From positions 620,001 to 684,000 of the forward strand of contig NZ_JAPENL010000001.1 of assembly GCF_026342015.1 (NCBI RefSeq): 64,000 nt of DNA, given 5' to 3'. Origin of the DNA: Micromonospora lupini. Its GTDB lineage: Bacteria; Actinomycetota; Actinomycetes; Mycobacteriales; Micromonosporaceae. A program made the position numbers and the translations under genes. A model generated the notes under the pieces. It searched no databases. It had not been told where the DNA came from and saw only the letters and a list, made by a program, of their open reading frames with translations. Positions 1 to 8,909 of this stretch are shown here, piece by piece (position 1 is the stretch's first letter; the number at the start of each line of letters is the position of its first letter).

Positions 1-1
1 C

Positions 2-877
2 GCCGTCGGCCTGGTCACCGCACTGCTCGCCCCGCTGCCTCTGCTGCTCGGCGTGCTCGGCGACAGCCAGACCGAGGCGCTCGACGCCAAGGCCGGCCCC
101 GAACTCGCCGAGGCGTGGCGTGCGCTGCTCGGCCTCACCCCGATCGTGCTGATCGCCCTCGTGATCCAGGCCCGCCGCGCCGACCGGGCCTGGCGCCGCC
201 ACCTCGCCGCCGTGCTGGTGGCGGTCGGGTTCGCCCTCGCCATCGCCCTCGCCAACATCCTCGCCGGCGTCCAGCCCGCCTACTACTTCATGAAGGGCAC
301 CCACCTCGCCACCGGCCTGCTCATCGTCGGCACCGCCGCCCTGGTCCGGCTGCTGCCCGTGCCGTCCGGCGCCGACAGTCGCGACCGGATCCGCGCCGCC
401 GCGGCACCCGTGCTCGCCGCCGCCGTGGCCGTGCTCACCGTCGTGACGCTCTGCGGACTGACCGGCTGGCGCAGCAGCCTGCTCGTGGTCGACAAGCAGA
501 GCTGGACCCAGCTCTGGGTCCGGCACAGCGTCGACAAGCCGTCCAGGGTGGCGCAGGTCTGCGCGGCCGCGTACCACCGTCACCCCGCCCAGCAGGGCAC
601 CATCACCGTCGTGCTGGACCGCACCGCCTACCGCGGCTACGTCGAATCCATCTGCCTGTCCGCGCTGCAGGCCAGCACCGCGCAGACCGAACCGGCCATC
701 TACCTGCCCGTGTTCGAGGAACCCGAGCGCACCCGCAAGATGCTGCGCGAAACGTCCGGCCCGATCCGGCTGCTGATCAGCGACCCGGCCGCGCAGCGAC
801 GCGTCGACGGTCTGCTCACCAGGTACCCCGAACTGCGCTCCCGGGTCACCACCGTGCCAATGATCATCAAGTACTGA
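2..877 (+). CDS. C-terminal part of a polytopic membrane protein (5' truncated by window edge)
   Basis: The reading frame is open from base 2, so the true start lies outside the window; the in-frame GTG at 53 is probably internal. The visible 291 residues hold hydrophobic segments (starting [17 protein letters not shown], then [13 protein letters not shown], a helix around [20 protein letters not shown], one at [13 protein letters not shown] and one at [21 protein letters not shown]), followed by a soluble tail of about 140 residues ending MIIKY. The arrangement resembles the C-terminal half of a GT-C or polymer-type membrane glycosyltransferase, but no diagnostic motif is present and I do not assign a function. 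It lies 80 nt upstream of the dop leader on the same strand, with no strong terminator in between. Confidence 0.75.
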   Translation, partial: AVGLVTALLAPLPLLLGVLGDSQTEALDAKAGPELAEAWRALLGLTPIVLIALVIQARRADRAWRRHLAAVLVAVGFALAIALANILAGVQPAYYFMKGTHLATGLLIVGTAALVRLLPVPSGADSRDRIRAAAAPVLAAAVAVLTVVTLCGLTGWRSSLLVVDKQSWTQLWVRHSVDKPSRVAQVCAAAYHRHPAQQGTITVVLDRTAYRGYVESICLSALQASTAQTEPAIYLPVFEEPERTRKMLRETSGPIRLLISDPAAQRRVDGLLTRYPELRSRVTTVPMIIKY

Positions 878-947
878 GCGCGCCGCCACCGGCACGACAC
901 CCGTAACCCGCCCGCACCGGCGTGCCCCCGTCCCCGAACAGTCGGAC

Positions 948-953
948 TACGCT
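948..953 (+). promoter_or_regulatory. Putative -10 box (TACGCT) for dop transcript
   Basis: TACGCT fits the actinobacterial -10 pattern TANNNT. Transcription from it would start near 958-961, at or just after the ATG of a short upstream reading frame, leaving dop itself with a leader of about 40 nt. No convincing -35 box was seen. Confidence 0.45.
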
Positions 954-957
954 CGAC

Positions 958-1002
958 ATGACGGGGGACCGGGTCGGGCGAGCGAAGCGGGTAGGTCGAT
1001 GA
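958..1002 (+). CDS. Possible 14-codon upstream ORF overlapping the dop start
   Basis: The frame reads [14 protein letters not shown] then TGA. Its stop overlaps the dop start codon as ATGA (999-1002), the arrangement of translationally coupled genes. Its ATG lies 4 nt after a TACGCT -10 box, so it could be translated leaderless and deliver ribosomes to dop. The peptide is Arg/Lys-rich (5 of 14 residues basic). It may equally be a chance frame; comparison between species would decide. Confidence 0.35.
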   Translation: MTGDRVGRAKRVGR

Positions 1003-2516
1003 GCGTAAGACGGATCATGGGCACCGAGGTCGAGTACGGCATCTCCGTTCCCGGCCAGGCCGGAGCCAACCCGATGGTCACCTCGTCCCAGGTGGTCAAC
1101 GCCTACGGGGCCCGGCCGGAGCTCAACCGGGGCGGACGCGCCCGCTGGGACTACGAGGAGGAGTCGCCGCTGCGCGACGCCCGCGGCTTCACCTACTCCG
1201 GGGCCGCCTACGACCCCGCCGAAGCCCTCGCCGACGAGGACCTGGGCCTGGCCAACGTGATACTCACCAACGGCGCACGCCTCTACGTGGACCACGCCCA
1301 CCCCGAATACTCCACCCCCGAGGTCACCACACCCCGCGACATCGTCCGTTGGGACAAGGCCGGCGAGCGGGTCATGGCCGAGGCGTCCCGCCGCGCCGCC
1401 ACCATCCCCGGCAGCCAGCCGATCCACCTCTACAAGAACAACACCGACAACAAGGGCGCCAGCTACGGCGCCCACGAGAACTACCTGATGCGCCGGCAGA
1501 CCCCGTTCGCCGACATCGTGGCGTACCTGACGCCGTTCTTCGTGACCCGCCAGATCGTCTGCGGCGCCGGCCGCGTCGGCATCGGGCAGGACGGCGGGCA
1601 GAGCGGCTTCCAGATCTCCCAGCGCGCCGACTTCTTCGAGGTCGAGGTCGGCCTGGAGACCACCCTCAAGCGGCCGATCATCAACACCCGCGACGAGCCG
1701 CACGCCGACGCCGACAAGTACCGCCGGCTGCACGTCATCATCGGCGACGCCAACCTCTCCGAGATCTCCACCTACCTCAAGGTGGGCACCACCGCGCTGA
1801 TCCTCACCATGATCGAGGAGAAGGCGCTCGGCGCCGACCTCGGCATCGCCGACCCGGTCAGCGAACTCCGCGCGGTCAGCCACGACCCGTCCCTGTCGCA
1901 CCTCATGAGGCTGCGCGACGGCCGCCGACTGACAGCCCTCGACGTGCAGTGGGCGTACCTGGAGCGGGTGCGGTCCTTTGTCGACGACCGCTACGGCACC
2001 GACGTCGACGAGCAGACCGCCGACGTGTTGGACCGGTGGGAGGACGTGCTGGATCGGCTCGGCCGCGACCCGATGCTCTGCGCCGACGAGCTGGACTGGG
2101 TGGCCAAGCTGCGGCTGCTGGAGGGCTACCGGGATCGGGAGAAGCTCGGCTGGGGCTCGCACAAGCTCCAACTCGTCGACCTGCAGTACTCCGACGTACG
2201 CCCGGAGAAGGGCCTCTACAACCGGCTGGTCTCCCGGGGGGCGATGAAGACACTGCTCACCGACGAGGAGACCCGCAGCGCCATGACCGAGCCCCCGGAG
2301 GACACCCGGGCCTACTTCCGTGGCCGCTGCCTCGCCCAGTACGCCTCGGAGGTGGTCGCCGCGAGCTGGGACTCGGTGATCTTCGACGTGGGTCGGGAGT
2401 CGCTGGTCCGGGTGCCGATGATGGAGCCGGAGCGGGGCACCCGCGCCCACGTCGGCGCCCTGTTCGACCGCTGCGCCAGCGCCAAGGACCTGTTGGAGAC
2501 GCTTACCGGCGGCTGA
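999..2516 (+). CDS. dop: Pup deamidase/depupylase Dop
   Basis: Dop removes the small protein Pup from tagged substrates and, in species whose Pup ends in Gln, deamidates it to Glu. The 505-residue protein has the carboxylate-amine/glutamine-synthetase-like fold motifs: [11 protein letters not shown] at the N terminus (Mg/ATP-binding glutamates), [16 protein letters not shown] with the catalytic-type Asp98, [14 protein letters not shown], and [19 protein letters not shown]. An insert around residues 48-64 is the Dop-loop that separates Dop from the ligase PafA. It heads the Pup-proteasome operon. The ATG at 999 overlaps a short upstream frame and lacks a clear Shine-Dalgarno sequence, suggesting coupling. 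The next gene, pup, encodes a C-terminal Glu, so here Dop is probably needed only for depupylation. Confidence 0.96.
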   Translation: MSVRRIMGTEVEYGISVPGQAGANPMVTSSQVVNAYGARPELNRGGRARWDYEEESPLRDARGFTYSGAAYDPAEALADEDLGLANVILTNGARLYVDHAHPEYSTPEVTTPRDIVRWDKAGERVMAEASRRAATIPGSQPIHLYKNNTDNKGASYGAHENYLMRRQTPFADIVAYLTPFFVTRQIVCGAGRVGIGQDGGQSGFQISQRADFFEVEVGLETTLKRPIINTRDEPHADADKYRRLHVIIGDANLSEISTYLKVGTTALILTMIEEKALGADLGIADPVSELRAVSHDPSLSHLMRLRDGRRLTALDVQWAYLERVRSFVDDRYGTDVDEQTADVLDRWEDVLDRLGRDPMLCADELDWVAKLRLLEGYRDREKLGWGSHKLQLVDLQYSDVRPEKGLYNRLVSRGAMKTLLTDEETRSAMTEPPEDTRAYFRGRCLAQYASEVVAASWDSVIFDVGRESLVRVPMMEPERGTRAHVGALFDRCASAKDLLETLTGG

Positions 2517-2530
2517 ACGCGCCCCCGGAT

Positions 2531-2569
2531 GCCCGCTGTGCGCCGCAAGCCGGCGCGCGGCGGGCTTTT
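2531..2569 (+). terminator. Intrinsic terminator between dop and pup
   Basis: A 14-bp GC stem with two G-U pairs (2531-2544 with 2552-2565) and a 7-nt loop is followed by TTTTC. It lies 14 nt after the dop stop and 52 nt before pup. It could attenuate read-through so that pup and the proteasome genes are expressed at a level different from dop. Confidence 0.7.
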
Positions 2570-2620
2570 CGTCGTCCGAGCGAGGTAAGTTCATCGCAGA
2601 CGATCGTGGAGGAGGCAGCA

Positions 2621-2836
2621 ATGGCCACTCATGACAGCGGCGGCCAGTCGCAGTCCGGCAAGTCCCGCCAGGGCGAGGAGATCGAGGACGTCACCACGGA
2701 GGCCAACCCCGAGGTGGCCGAGCGGCACGCCGAGATCACCGAGGACGTCGACGACCTGCTCGACGAGATCGACTCCGTCCTGGAAGAAAACGCGGAGGAG
2801 TTCGTGAGGGGTTACGTGCAAAAAGGGGGCGAGTAG
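2621..2836 (+). CDS. pup: Prokaryotic ubiquitin-like protein Pup
   Basis: Pup is the disordered tag that PafA joins through its C-terminal Glu to substrate lysines, sending them to the Mpa/ARC-proteasome. The 71-residue protein has the typical Ser/Gly/Gln-rich N terminus, the acidic coiled-coil-forming segment EDVDDLLDEIDSVLEENAEE, and the conserved end FVRGYVQKGGE. It ends in GGE, not GGQ, so it is made in the ligation-ready form. GGAGGAGG lies a few bases before the ATG. An intrinsic terminator separates it from dop; the endonuclease gene follows after 21 nt. Confidence 0.97.
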   Translation: MATHDSGGQSQSGKSRQGEEIEDVTTEANPEVAERHAEITEDVDDLLDEIDSVLEENAEEFVRGYVQKGGE

Positions 2837-2857
2837 GGTATAGCGGTCAAACCGGGC

Positions 2858-3544
2858 ATGCCTCGACCTCTGGACGACCGGGATGGCCACCGCCGCTGCC
2901 GCGACTGCGGCGAGTGGCTGCCCCTCGAGCAGTTCTGCGCCAGCAGCAAGCGGCCGGACTGTCGCGGCAGCTACTGCAAGCCGTGCTTCAACAAGCGGTC
3001 GAAGGCCAGCTACGCCAAACGCGTGCGGGAGCAACACGGCCGCGAGGTCCGGAAGGCGCGCGAGGTCCCGGAGGGACATCGGTTCTGCGCGGACTGCCAC
3101 GCGGCCAAGCCCCTGGCCGACTTCCCCCGTAACCGCTCGGACAGCACGGGCTACGGCACATACTGCAAGCCGTGCCACAACGTCCGAACCCGCGAAACAA
3201 AGCAACGGCTCTACGGCGGGACGCGCGAGTACCACCTGCGGCGGCGGTACGGCGTTGGTGAGAAGGAGTTTCAGGAGCTCCTCGCCGAGCAGGGCGGGGT
3301 CTGCGCGATCTGCGGCGGCGCGGACCCGCAACATCTGGACCACGATCATCGCACCGGATGGGTGCGCGGGATACTCTGCTTCAACTGCAACGGTGGTCCT
3401 GGCCAGTTCCGTGACAGTCCTACGAGGCTGGCCAGGGCGATCACGTACCTGAGAGGAACCACGTGGCAGCGGGCTTTGATCCATCCGGGCGTCTACCAGA
3501 TGTGTTCACCAACGCGGGGACGTCCTCCTTCACCACGTTTCTGA
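2858..3544 (+). CDS. Zinc-finger/HNH endonuclease (recombination endonuclease VII family) inside the proteasome operon
   Basis: The 228-residue protein starts with two tandem zinc-ribbon-like repeats, C14xxC17...C40xxC43 and C77xxC80...C103xxC106, both ending YCKPC. A complete endonuclease VII type HNH domain follows: C149xxC152, DHDH at 161-164, then C174xxC177 with N178. T4 endonuclease VII cleaves branched DNA; the substrate here is unknown. The gene lies between pup and prcB, and its last 82 nt overlap the prcB propeptide coding region in another frame, so translation of the two is probably linked. The ATG has no clear Shine-Dalgarno sequence. Family assignment is firm; a role in protein turnover or DNA repair is only suggested by position. 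Confidence 0.9.
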   Translation: MPRPLDDRDGHRRCRDCGEWLPLEQFCASSKRPDCRGSYCKPCFNKRSKASYAKRVREQHGREVRKAREVPEGHRFCADCHAAKPLADFPRNRSDSTGYGTYCKPCHNVRTRETKQRLYGGTREYHLRRRYGVGEKEFQELLAEQGGVCAICGGADPQHLDHDHRTGWVRGILCFNCNGGPGQFRDSPTRLARAITYLRGTTWQRALIHPGVYQMCSPTRGRPPSPRF

Positions 3545-4302
3545 GCCGGGTGGCGCCCGAGATGCTGCCCGGTCGTCGGCCGTTGCCGCCGGGCATGGCC
3601 GCCGATCTGGCGCCGCACGCGACCACCATCGTGGCGATCTCGGCCGCCGGCGGTGTGGTGATGGCCGGCGACCGACGGGCCACCATGGGCAACCTGATCG
3701 CGCAGCGCGACATCGAGAAGGTGCACCCCGCCGACGCGTACTCGCTTGTCGGCATCGCGGGCACCGCGGGCATCGGCATCGAGCTGATGCGACTGTTCCA
3801 GGTGGAGCTTGAGCACTACGAGAAGATCGAGGGCGCGATGCTCTCGCTCGACGGCAAGGCCAACCGGTTGGCGTCGATGATCCGGGGCAACCTGGGCGCG
3901 GCGATGCAGGGCCTGGCCGTGGTGCCGCTGTTCGCCGGCTTCGACCTGGCCGCCGCCGACCCGTCGCGGGCGGGGCGGATCTTCAGCTTCGACGTGACAG
4001 GTGGCCCGTACGAGGAGACCGGGTACGACGCGATCGGCTCCGGCTCGCTCTTCGCGAAGTCGGCGCTGAAGAAGCGTTTCCGGACCGGCGTGTCCCTCGA
4101 CGACGCGACCCGGCTCGCGGTCGAGGCGCTCTACGACGCGGCCGACGACGACACCGCGACCGGTGGGCCGGACCTGACCCGCCGGATCTATCCGGTGGTG
4201 ATGACCGCTACCGCCGAGGGCACCCGCCGGTTGACCGACACCGAGACGGCGGCGATCGCCGAGGGTGTGGTCGCCGGCCGGATGGAGAATCCGGGCGGTT
4301 GA
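3463..4302 (+). CDS. prcB: 20S proteasome beta subunit PrcB
   Basis: This is the catalytic beta subunit of the actinobacterial 20S proteasome. The 279-residue precursor has a 52-residue propeptide and the cleavage site HA|TTIVAI that exposes the N-terminal nucleophile Thr53. In mature numbering Thr1, Asp17 (AGDRRAT) and Lys33 (RDIEK) form the expected catalytic set. The GTG start is supported by GAGAGGA upstream and by the conserved beginning [15 protein letters not shown]. It overlaps the 3' end of the endonuclease gene by 82 nt, and prcA follows 61 nt downstream. Confidence 0.97.
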   Translation: MAAGFDPSGRLPDVFTNAGTSSFTTFLSRVAPEMLPGRRPLPPGMAADLAPHATTIVAISAAGGVVMAGDRRATMGNLIAQRDIEKVHPADAYSLVGIAGTAGIGIELMRLFQVELEHYEKIEGAMLSLDGKANRLASMIRGNLGAAMQGLAVVPLFAGFDLAAADPSRAGRIFSFDVTGGPYEETGYDAIGSGSLFAKSALKKRFRTGVSLDDATRLAVEALYDAADDDTATGGPDLTRRIYPVVMTATAEGTRRLTDTETAAIAEGVVAGRMENPGG

Positions 4303-4363
4303 GCCCCGTCCACCCCCACCAGTCAGCAGTCGTCAGCACAGTGCCGTAAGGAGAACCGCCGCC

Positions 4364-5194
4364 GTGGCCATGCAGTTCTACGCCTCGCCCGAACAGATCA
4401 TGCGCGACCGCTCCGAGCTGGCCCGCAAGGGCATCGCCCGGGGTCGCAGCGCGGTGGTCCTGAGCTACTCCGGCGGGGTGCTCTTCGTCGCGGAGAACCT
4501 CTCCAGCGCCCTGCACAAGGTCAGTGAGATCTACGACCGGATCGGCTTCGCCGCCGTCGGTCGCTACAACGAGTTCGAGAATCTGCGCCGGGCCGGCGTG
4601 CGGATGGCCGACCTGAACGGCCTGAGCTACGACAGGCGTGACGTCACCGGGCGGGCGCTCGCCAACGCGTTCGCGCAGACGCTCGGTGCGATCTTCACCG
4701 AGCAGTCGAAGCCGTTCGAGGTGGAGATCTGCGTGGCCGAGGTCGGGGCGACTCCGGACGACGACGAGCTGTACCGGCTCACCTATGACGGGTCGGTCAA
4801 CGACGAGCCGGGGCGGATGGCCATGGGTGGTCAGGCCGAGGCGATCACCGGTGTGTTGAAGTCGCAGCATCGGGCGGACATGTCCCTGGGCGAGGCGGCC
4901 CGGGTGGCGGTGCAGGCGTTGAGCACCGTCGGCGGTGAGGGCGGCGCGGCCCGCACGATCGCCGCCAACCAGCTCGAGGTGGCGGTGCTGGACCGCCAGC
5001 GGGTGGGTCGGACGTTCCGCCGGATCACGGGCGCGGCGCTGACGTCGCTGCTCGACGGTGATGTCGCGGACGCGGAGCAGCCGGCCGAGGCGGGTGGCCC
5101 GGACACGCCGGCGCAGCCGACCACGGAGGCGCACAAGCCGACGACGTCGGCGGGTTCCGCCGACCTGGAGGACAAGCCGGCGGACGGCAAGTAG
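4364..5194 (+). CDS. prcA: 20S proteasome alpha subunit PrcA
   Basis: The alpha subunit forms the outer gating rings of the 20S core that dock the Mpa/ARC ATPase. The 276-residue product begins [23 protein letters not shown], typical of actinobacterial alpha subunits. GTG at 4364 is preferred because AAGGAG lies 10 nt upstream; ATG at 4370 is the alternative, and a longer frame from 4265 would run into the region before this ribosome site. The C-terminal ~45 residues are a Pro/Ala/Thr/Asp-rich, probably disordered tail ([19 protein letters not shown] and onward), longer than in mycobacterial PrcA. It is the last gene before a strong terminator. Confidence 0.96.
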   Translation: MAMQFYASPEQIMRDRSELARKGIARGRSAVVLSYSGGVLFVAENLSSALHKVSEIYDRIGFAAVGRYNEFENLRRAGVRMADLNGLSYDRRDVTGRALANAFAQTLGAIFTEQSKPFEVEICVAEVGATPDDDELYRLTYDGSVNDEPGRMAMGGQAEAITGVLKSQHRADMSLGEAARVAVQALSTVGGEGGAARTIAANQLEVAVLDRQRVGRTFRRITGAALTSLLDGDVADAEQPAEAGGPDTPAQPTTEAHKPTTSAGSADLEDKPADGK

Positions 5195-5206
5195 CACCGA
5201 ACATGT

Positions 5207-5247
5207 CGGCGGGCGGCCCGGTTTCCCGGGCCGCCCGCCGTTTCGTG
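5207..5247. terminator. Strong bidirectional-type terminator after prcA
   Basis: A perfect 15-bp GC-rich stem (5207-5221 with 5226-5240) with a TTTC loop is followed by TTTCGTG. It separates prcA (+) from the convergent flippase gene (-) and probably ends both transcripts. Confidence 0.8.
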
Positions 5248-5292
5248 TCTGCCGGATCCCCGCCGCATGTCTCCTGCGAGGGGTCCCTCCGG

Positions 5293-6588
5293 TCACCCCT
5301 GGGTGACGGCCTCGCGGTGCGGGGCGGCAACGGGTGTGGTGCCGGCGGTGCGGGTGCCGCGCAGCAGGGCGGCCATGGTGGCGGCGACCACCACCGAGCC
5401 GATGGCGTAGCCGAGCTCGACCCGTAGCGCGGTGGCGACCGGGGCGAGGGTGGCGACGACGAGCGCGGCCACGCCGACGGCCCAGGCCATGGCCTGCGCC
5501 CGGTGCCGGTCGAGGGCGAGCAGCGCCTGGCCGAGGACCATCGCCCAGAGGTAGGCGAGGGTGGCCGCGGCGAGCCAGGCGAAGTCGCCGTGGCCGAGGA
5601 CGTCGGGCGCGTCGAACAGGGTCTGCACCAGCCACGGGCCGAGCAGGACGGCGAGCACTGCGCCGGTGAGGCCGAGCGCCGTGACGACGCCCAGGGCCCG
5701 GCGTAGGAGGCCGTTGAAGGCGGCGCGGTCGCCTGTGGTGGCGGAGGTGGCGAGGCCGGGAAGCAGGGACGCCTGCAGCGACGCGAAGACGAACAGCGGG
5801 ATGCGGACCAGCACCAGAGCGGAGAGCAGGGCGCCGGCGGTGGCCACGTCGGACGGGTCCAGCACCTTGACGTTGATCACGCCGATGTTGACGACGACCT
5901 GGGAGAGCAGGCTGGACGCGGTGAGCAGGCCGAGGCCGCGCAGCAGCGGTGCCCAGGCGGCGGCGACGCCGCCGCCGACGGCCCGCAGGATCGGCGGGGC
6001 GGTGACGGCCACGCTGATCAGCGGCGCGACGATGAGCACCGCGCCGAACCAGACGGGATTGGTGACGCCGGTCAGGCCCAGCAGGGCGACGAGGGCGATG
6101 CGCAGGCCGCCGTCGACGCCGAGCTGGGTGCCGTACCAGGGGAACAGTTGCAGGCCGGAGAGGAGGCCGCGGGTGGTGTGCGCGACGGCGAGTGCGGCGA
6201 GCGACCCGATGAGGACGGTGACCATGGTGCCGTCGCCGCCGAAGAACCTGTCGGCGAGCGGGCCTCGGGCAGCGATGATCAGCGCGACCACGGCGGCGAG
6301 CAGGCCGGCCGCCAGGGCCGCCCCGCGGGCCAGTACCGGCCCCGGGGGTAGGCCCTGGCTGTGCCGGCCGGCGACGAGGCGGGCGACCTCCTGCTCGACG
6401 GGCATGAACAGGCCGATGCCGAGCGTGAAGACGATCGTCCAGAGCACCGAGAGGGAGCCGTAGTCCGCCACGCTGAGGCTGTGTCCGGCGACGGCCAGGT
6501 GGACGTAGGAGGCGAGCCCCAGCAGGGCCAGGCCGGCGCCGACGGCGACGGTGCCCGGTGGGACCAGACTCAGGAGCCGGCGGATCAC
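5293..6588 (-). CDS. Polysaccharide/lipid-linked oligosaccharide flippase (Wzx/MviN-like)
   Basis: The 431-residue protein is almost entirely hydrophobic, with about 12-14 membrane segments (for example TVAVGAGLALLGLASYVHLA, YGSLSVLWTIVFTLGIGLF, AAGLLAAVVALIIAARG). It resembles polysaccharide-transporter (MATE-like flippase) proteins that move lipid-linked sugars across the membrane. Its GTG start overlaps the stop of the upstream glycosyltransferase by 4 nt (GTGA), so the two are co-translated. With the GT2, DUF2304 and rml genes it forms a surface-glycan module; the substrate cannot be read from the sequence. Confidence 0.8.
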   Translation of the reverse strand: MIRRLLSLVPPGTVAVGAGLALLGLASYVHLAVAGHSLSVADYGSLSVLWTIVFTLGIGLFMPVEQEVARLVAGRHSQGLPPGPVLARGAALAAGLLAAVVALIIAARGPLADRFFGGDGTMVTVLIGSLAALAVAHTTRGLLSGLQLFPWYGTQLGVDGGLRIALVALLGLTGVTNPVWFGAVLIVAPLISVAVTAPPILRAVGGGVAAAWAPLLRGLGLLTASSLLSQVVVNIGVINVKVLDPSDVATAGALLSALVLVRIPLFVFASLQASLLPGLATSATTGDRAAFNGLLRRALGVVTALGLTGAVLAVLLGPWLVQTLFDAPDVLGHGDFAWLAAATLAYLWAMVLGQALLALDRHRAQAMAWAVGVAALVVATLAPVATALRVELGYAIGSVVVAATMAALLRGTRTAGTTPVAAPHREAVTQG

Positions 6589-7286
6589 CGGCGAATGAGC
6601 GCCAACGTGAGCACGGCGAAGGCGCGGCCGAGGTAGATCATGGCCTTGGCCGGGGAGTGGCTGGGGGTGCCGGCCATCCGCTTGCGCATGGCCACCGGCA
6701 CCTGGCGGATGGTGTATCCGCGTCGGGCCGTGTGCACGAGCGTCTCGACCGTGTCGCCCAGGTACTCCACCGGGTACCAGGTGGCGAACATGTCGATGAC
6801 CCGGCGGTTGGCGGCCCGGAACCCGGAGGTGGTGTCGGTGAGCTTGGTGCGGGCGACGCGGGAGAGGACGCCGGAGAGCATGACCATGGCCCAGCGGCGG
6901 GGGCCGCGGACGCTGTAGTCGCCCTCGCCGGCGAACCGGGCGCCGATCACCAGGTCGGTCTCGTCGAGCAGGTCGACGAGCTTCGGCACGTACCGGGGGT
7001 CGTGCTGCCCGTCGGCGTCGATCTGGATGGCCACGTCGTAGTCGTGGTCGCGGGCGTACCGGTAGCCGAGGCGCATGGCGCCGCCGACGCCGAGGTTGTA
7101 CGGCAGTTTGGCGACCCGGGCGCCGGCCGCGGCGGCGACGGCGGCGGTGCGGTCGGTGGAGCCGTCGTCGACGACGAGCACGTCGACGCCGGGCAGTTCA
7201 CCGCGGACCTCTCCGACGACGTCGGCGATCGAGCCGGACTCGTTGAGCGCGGGGATGATGATCAGGACCCGCTTGCCGTTAACCAT
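6585..7286 (-). CDS. Family 2 glycosyltransferase (polyprenyl-phosphate sugar transferase-like)
   Basis: The 233-residue enzyme shows the GT-A motifs of dolichol/polyprenyl-phosphate sugar synthases: VLIIIPALNESGSI, VLVVDDGSTDRT, YNLGVGGAMRLGYRYA and IDADGQHDP (DXD-type metal site), then TSGFRAANR. It lacks a large C-terminal membrane domain. The ATG at 7286 sits just inside the end of the DUF2304 gene (8-nt overlap), and its stop overlaps the flippase start. The probable role is loading a sugar onto a lipid carrier for the flippase. The donor sugar is unknown; a dTDP-deoxyhexose from the adjacent rml genes or UDP-glucose are possible. Confidence 0.88.
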   Translation of the reverse strand: MVNGKRVLIIIPALNESGSIADVVGEVRGELPGVDVLVVDDGSTDRTAAVAAAAGARVAKLPYNLGVGGAMRLGYRYARDHDYDVAIQIDADGQHDPRYVPKLVDLLDETDLVIGARFAGEGDYSVRGPRRWAMVMLSGVLSRVARTKLTDTTSGFRAANRRVIDMFATWYPVEYLGDTVETLVHTARRGYTIRQVPVAMRKRMAGTPSHSPAKAMIYLGRAFAVLTLALIRR

Positions 7287-7650
7287 CGTGCGACACCAGT
7301 TCGTCTCGGGCCGCCCGGTCCGCGTCGATCTCGGCGCGCAGCAGGGCGAAGTCTTCTGCCAGGGTGCGGGTCTCTTCCTCCAAGGCGCTGACCTCCCAGC
7401 TGAGGTGCACACAGACCAGCAGCAGGAAGACGATGCCGAGGAAGAGCACGAGGCTCACGCCGGACTGGACGCCGAGCAGTTCGGCGACGTTGTCCAGCAG
7501 GCGGGGGAAGAGCGACAGCGGGATGACGATCACCAGGACGCAGAGCCAGAGCATGCCGTACTTCTCGCGGAGCTGCCGGCGGCGCAGCAGCTCGACGATC
7601 GTGGCCAGCAATATCAGGCCGGTCAAGCCGGTGACGAGGGTGAGCTTCAT
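7279..7650 (-). CDS. DUF2304 small membrane protein
   Basis: The 123-residue protein has two or three hydrophobic segments (LVTGLTGLILLATIVELL, MLWLCVLVIVIPLSLFP, VSLVLFLGIVFLLLVCVHLSWEV), then a short coiled-coil tail (EVSALEEETRTLAEDFALLRAE). DUF2304 proteins are regularly found beside GT2 polyprenyl-phosphate glycosyltransferases and are thought to act as membrane partners. ATG at 7650 is chosen because GGAAGG precedes it; a longer frame lacks a good site. It overlaps the GT2 gene by 8 nt. Confidence 0.82.
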   Translation of the reverse strand: MKLTLVTGLTGLILLATIVELLRRRQLREKYGMLWLCVLVIVIPLSLFPRLLDNVAELLGVQSGVSLVLFLGIVFLLLVCVHLSWEVSALEEETRTLAEDFALLRAEIDADRAARDELVSHDG

Positions 7651-7819
7651 GCGACCTTCCACGGGGCGGGTGGAGCGGCGGAGGCGAACGCGGCGGCCAG
7701 GGTGGTGTGCCAGCCGGTGAGGGGTGGCAGACCCGCGGCGGCCCAACGGCCGTGCCCTAGCACACTGTACGCCGGTCGGGGGATGGAACGGGGGGACCGA
7801 ACGGTGGGATCGCCCGGGG

Positions 7820-8821
7820 TCATGCGGTCGGCGCCGCCTTCAGCGGCTCCCACCAGGCGCGGTTGTCGCGGTACCACTGCACGGTCTGCGCCAGACCGTC
7901 GGTGAGGTCGATGCTCGGGGCGTACCCCAGCTCTCGGTTGATCTTGGTGATGTCCAGCGAGTAGCGGCGGTCGTGGCCCTTGCGGTCGGTCACCGGGACG
8001 ACCCGGTCCCAGCCGGCGCCGCAGGCCTCCAGGAGCAGGCCGGTCAGCTCCTTGTTGGTCAGCTCGGTGCCGCCGCCGATGTTGTAGACCTCGCCGGCGC
8101 GGCCCTTCTGCGCAACAAGCGCGATGCCCCGGCAGTGGTCGTGCACGTGCAGCCAGTCGCGGATGTTGCCGCCGTCGCCGTAGAGCGGAACCGTCCCGCC
8201 GTCGAGCAGGTTGGAGACGAACAGCGGGATGACCTTCTCGGGGAACTGGTACGGCCCGTAGTTGTTGGAGCAGCGGGTGACCACCACGTCCATGCCGTGG
8301 GTGCGGTGGTAGGACAGGGCGAGCAGGTCGGAGCCCGCCTTCGAGGCCGAGTACGGCGAGTTCGGCGCGAGGGGCCAGGTCTCCGTCCACGAGCCCTCGT
8401 CGATCGACCCGTACACCTCGTCGGTCGACACGTGCACGAAGCGGCCGGTGCCGTGGCGCAGCGCGGCGTCCAGCAGCGTCTGGGTGCCGAGCACGTTCGT
8501 GGTGACGAACGGCGCGGCGCCGGCGATCGAGCGGTCGACGTGCGACTCGGCCGCGAAGTGCACGATCACGTCGTGCCCGGCAACCACCTCGTCGACCACT
8601 TCGGGGTCGCAGATGTCGCCCTGCACGAAGCGCAGCCGGGGGTCGTCGCGCACCGGGTCGAGGTTCGCCAGGTTGCCCGAGTAGGTGAGCTTGTCGAGCA
8701 CGGTCACGCCCGCGGGGTCGACCGCGGGCACGCCCGAGGCGGTGCCACCAGGCACGCCCAGCAGCATGCGGACGTACTCTGAACCGATAAATCCGGCACC
8801 GCCGGTGACGAGGATCCTCAC
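7820..8821 (-). CDS. rmlB: dTDP-glucose 4,6-dehydratase
   Basis: RmlB converts dTDP-glucose to dTDP-4-keto-6-deoxyglucose, the second step to dTDP-L-rhamnose and many other deoxysugars. The 333-residue protein has the NAD motif TGGAGFIGS, the catalytic STDEVYG (Thr-Asp-Glu triad) and YSASKAGSD with the Tyr/Lys pair, plus CSNNYGPYQFPEKVIP typical of the family. It is transcribed away from rmlA. A TACACT -10 box 9 nt before the GTG start suggests an almost leaderless mRNA. A 169-nt gap separates it from the DUF2304 gene downstream. Confidence 0.96.
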   Translation of the reverse strand: MRILVTGGAGFIGSEYVRMLLGVPGGTASGVPAVDPAGVTVLDKLTYSGNLANLDPVRDDPRLRFVQGDICDPEVVDEVVAGHDVIVHFAAESHVDRSIAGAAPFVTTNVLGTQTLLDAALRHGTGRFVHVSTDEVYGSIDEGSWTETWPLAPNSPYSASKAGSDLLALSYHRTHGMDVVVTRCSNNYGPYQFPEKVIPLFVSNLLDGGTVPLYGDGGNIRDWLHVHDHCRGIALVAQKGRAGEVYNIGGGTELTNKELTGLLLEACGAGWDRVVPVTDRKGHDRRYSLDITKINRELGYAPSIDLTDGLAQTVQWYRDNRAWWEPLKAAPTA

Positions 8822-8909
8822 GGGTCCAGGAGTGTACGCGAAGCGACGGGCCGACCGTCGGCGGCGACCACCGACATGCCGGCCGGGTGGTTGCGGCTAA
8901 ACTCCCACG
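8822..8909. promoter_or_regulatory. Divergent promoter region rmlB / rmlA
   Basis: On the minus strand TACACT (8836-8831) lies 9 nt before rmlB. On the plus strand TAAACT (8898-8903) lies 6 nt before the rmlA GTG, so rmlA mRNA probably begins at its start codon. No Shine-Dalgarno sequence is present for rmlA. Confidence 0.55.

Noticed and set aside
867..2621. Long minus-strand frame opposite dop
   Set aside because: It is a shadow of dop, with biased composition and no domain; dop is unambiguous.
2858..3544. HNH gene as part of a restriction or phage-defence system
   Set aside because: No methyltransferase, helicase or other defence gene lies beside it; its neighbours are all Pup-proteasome genes.
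4265..4363. Longer prcA reading frame
   Set aside because: The extra residues are not family-like, and AAGGAG lies 10 nt before GTG 4364.
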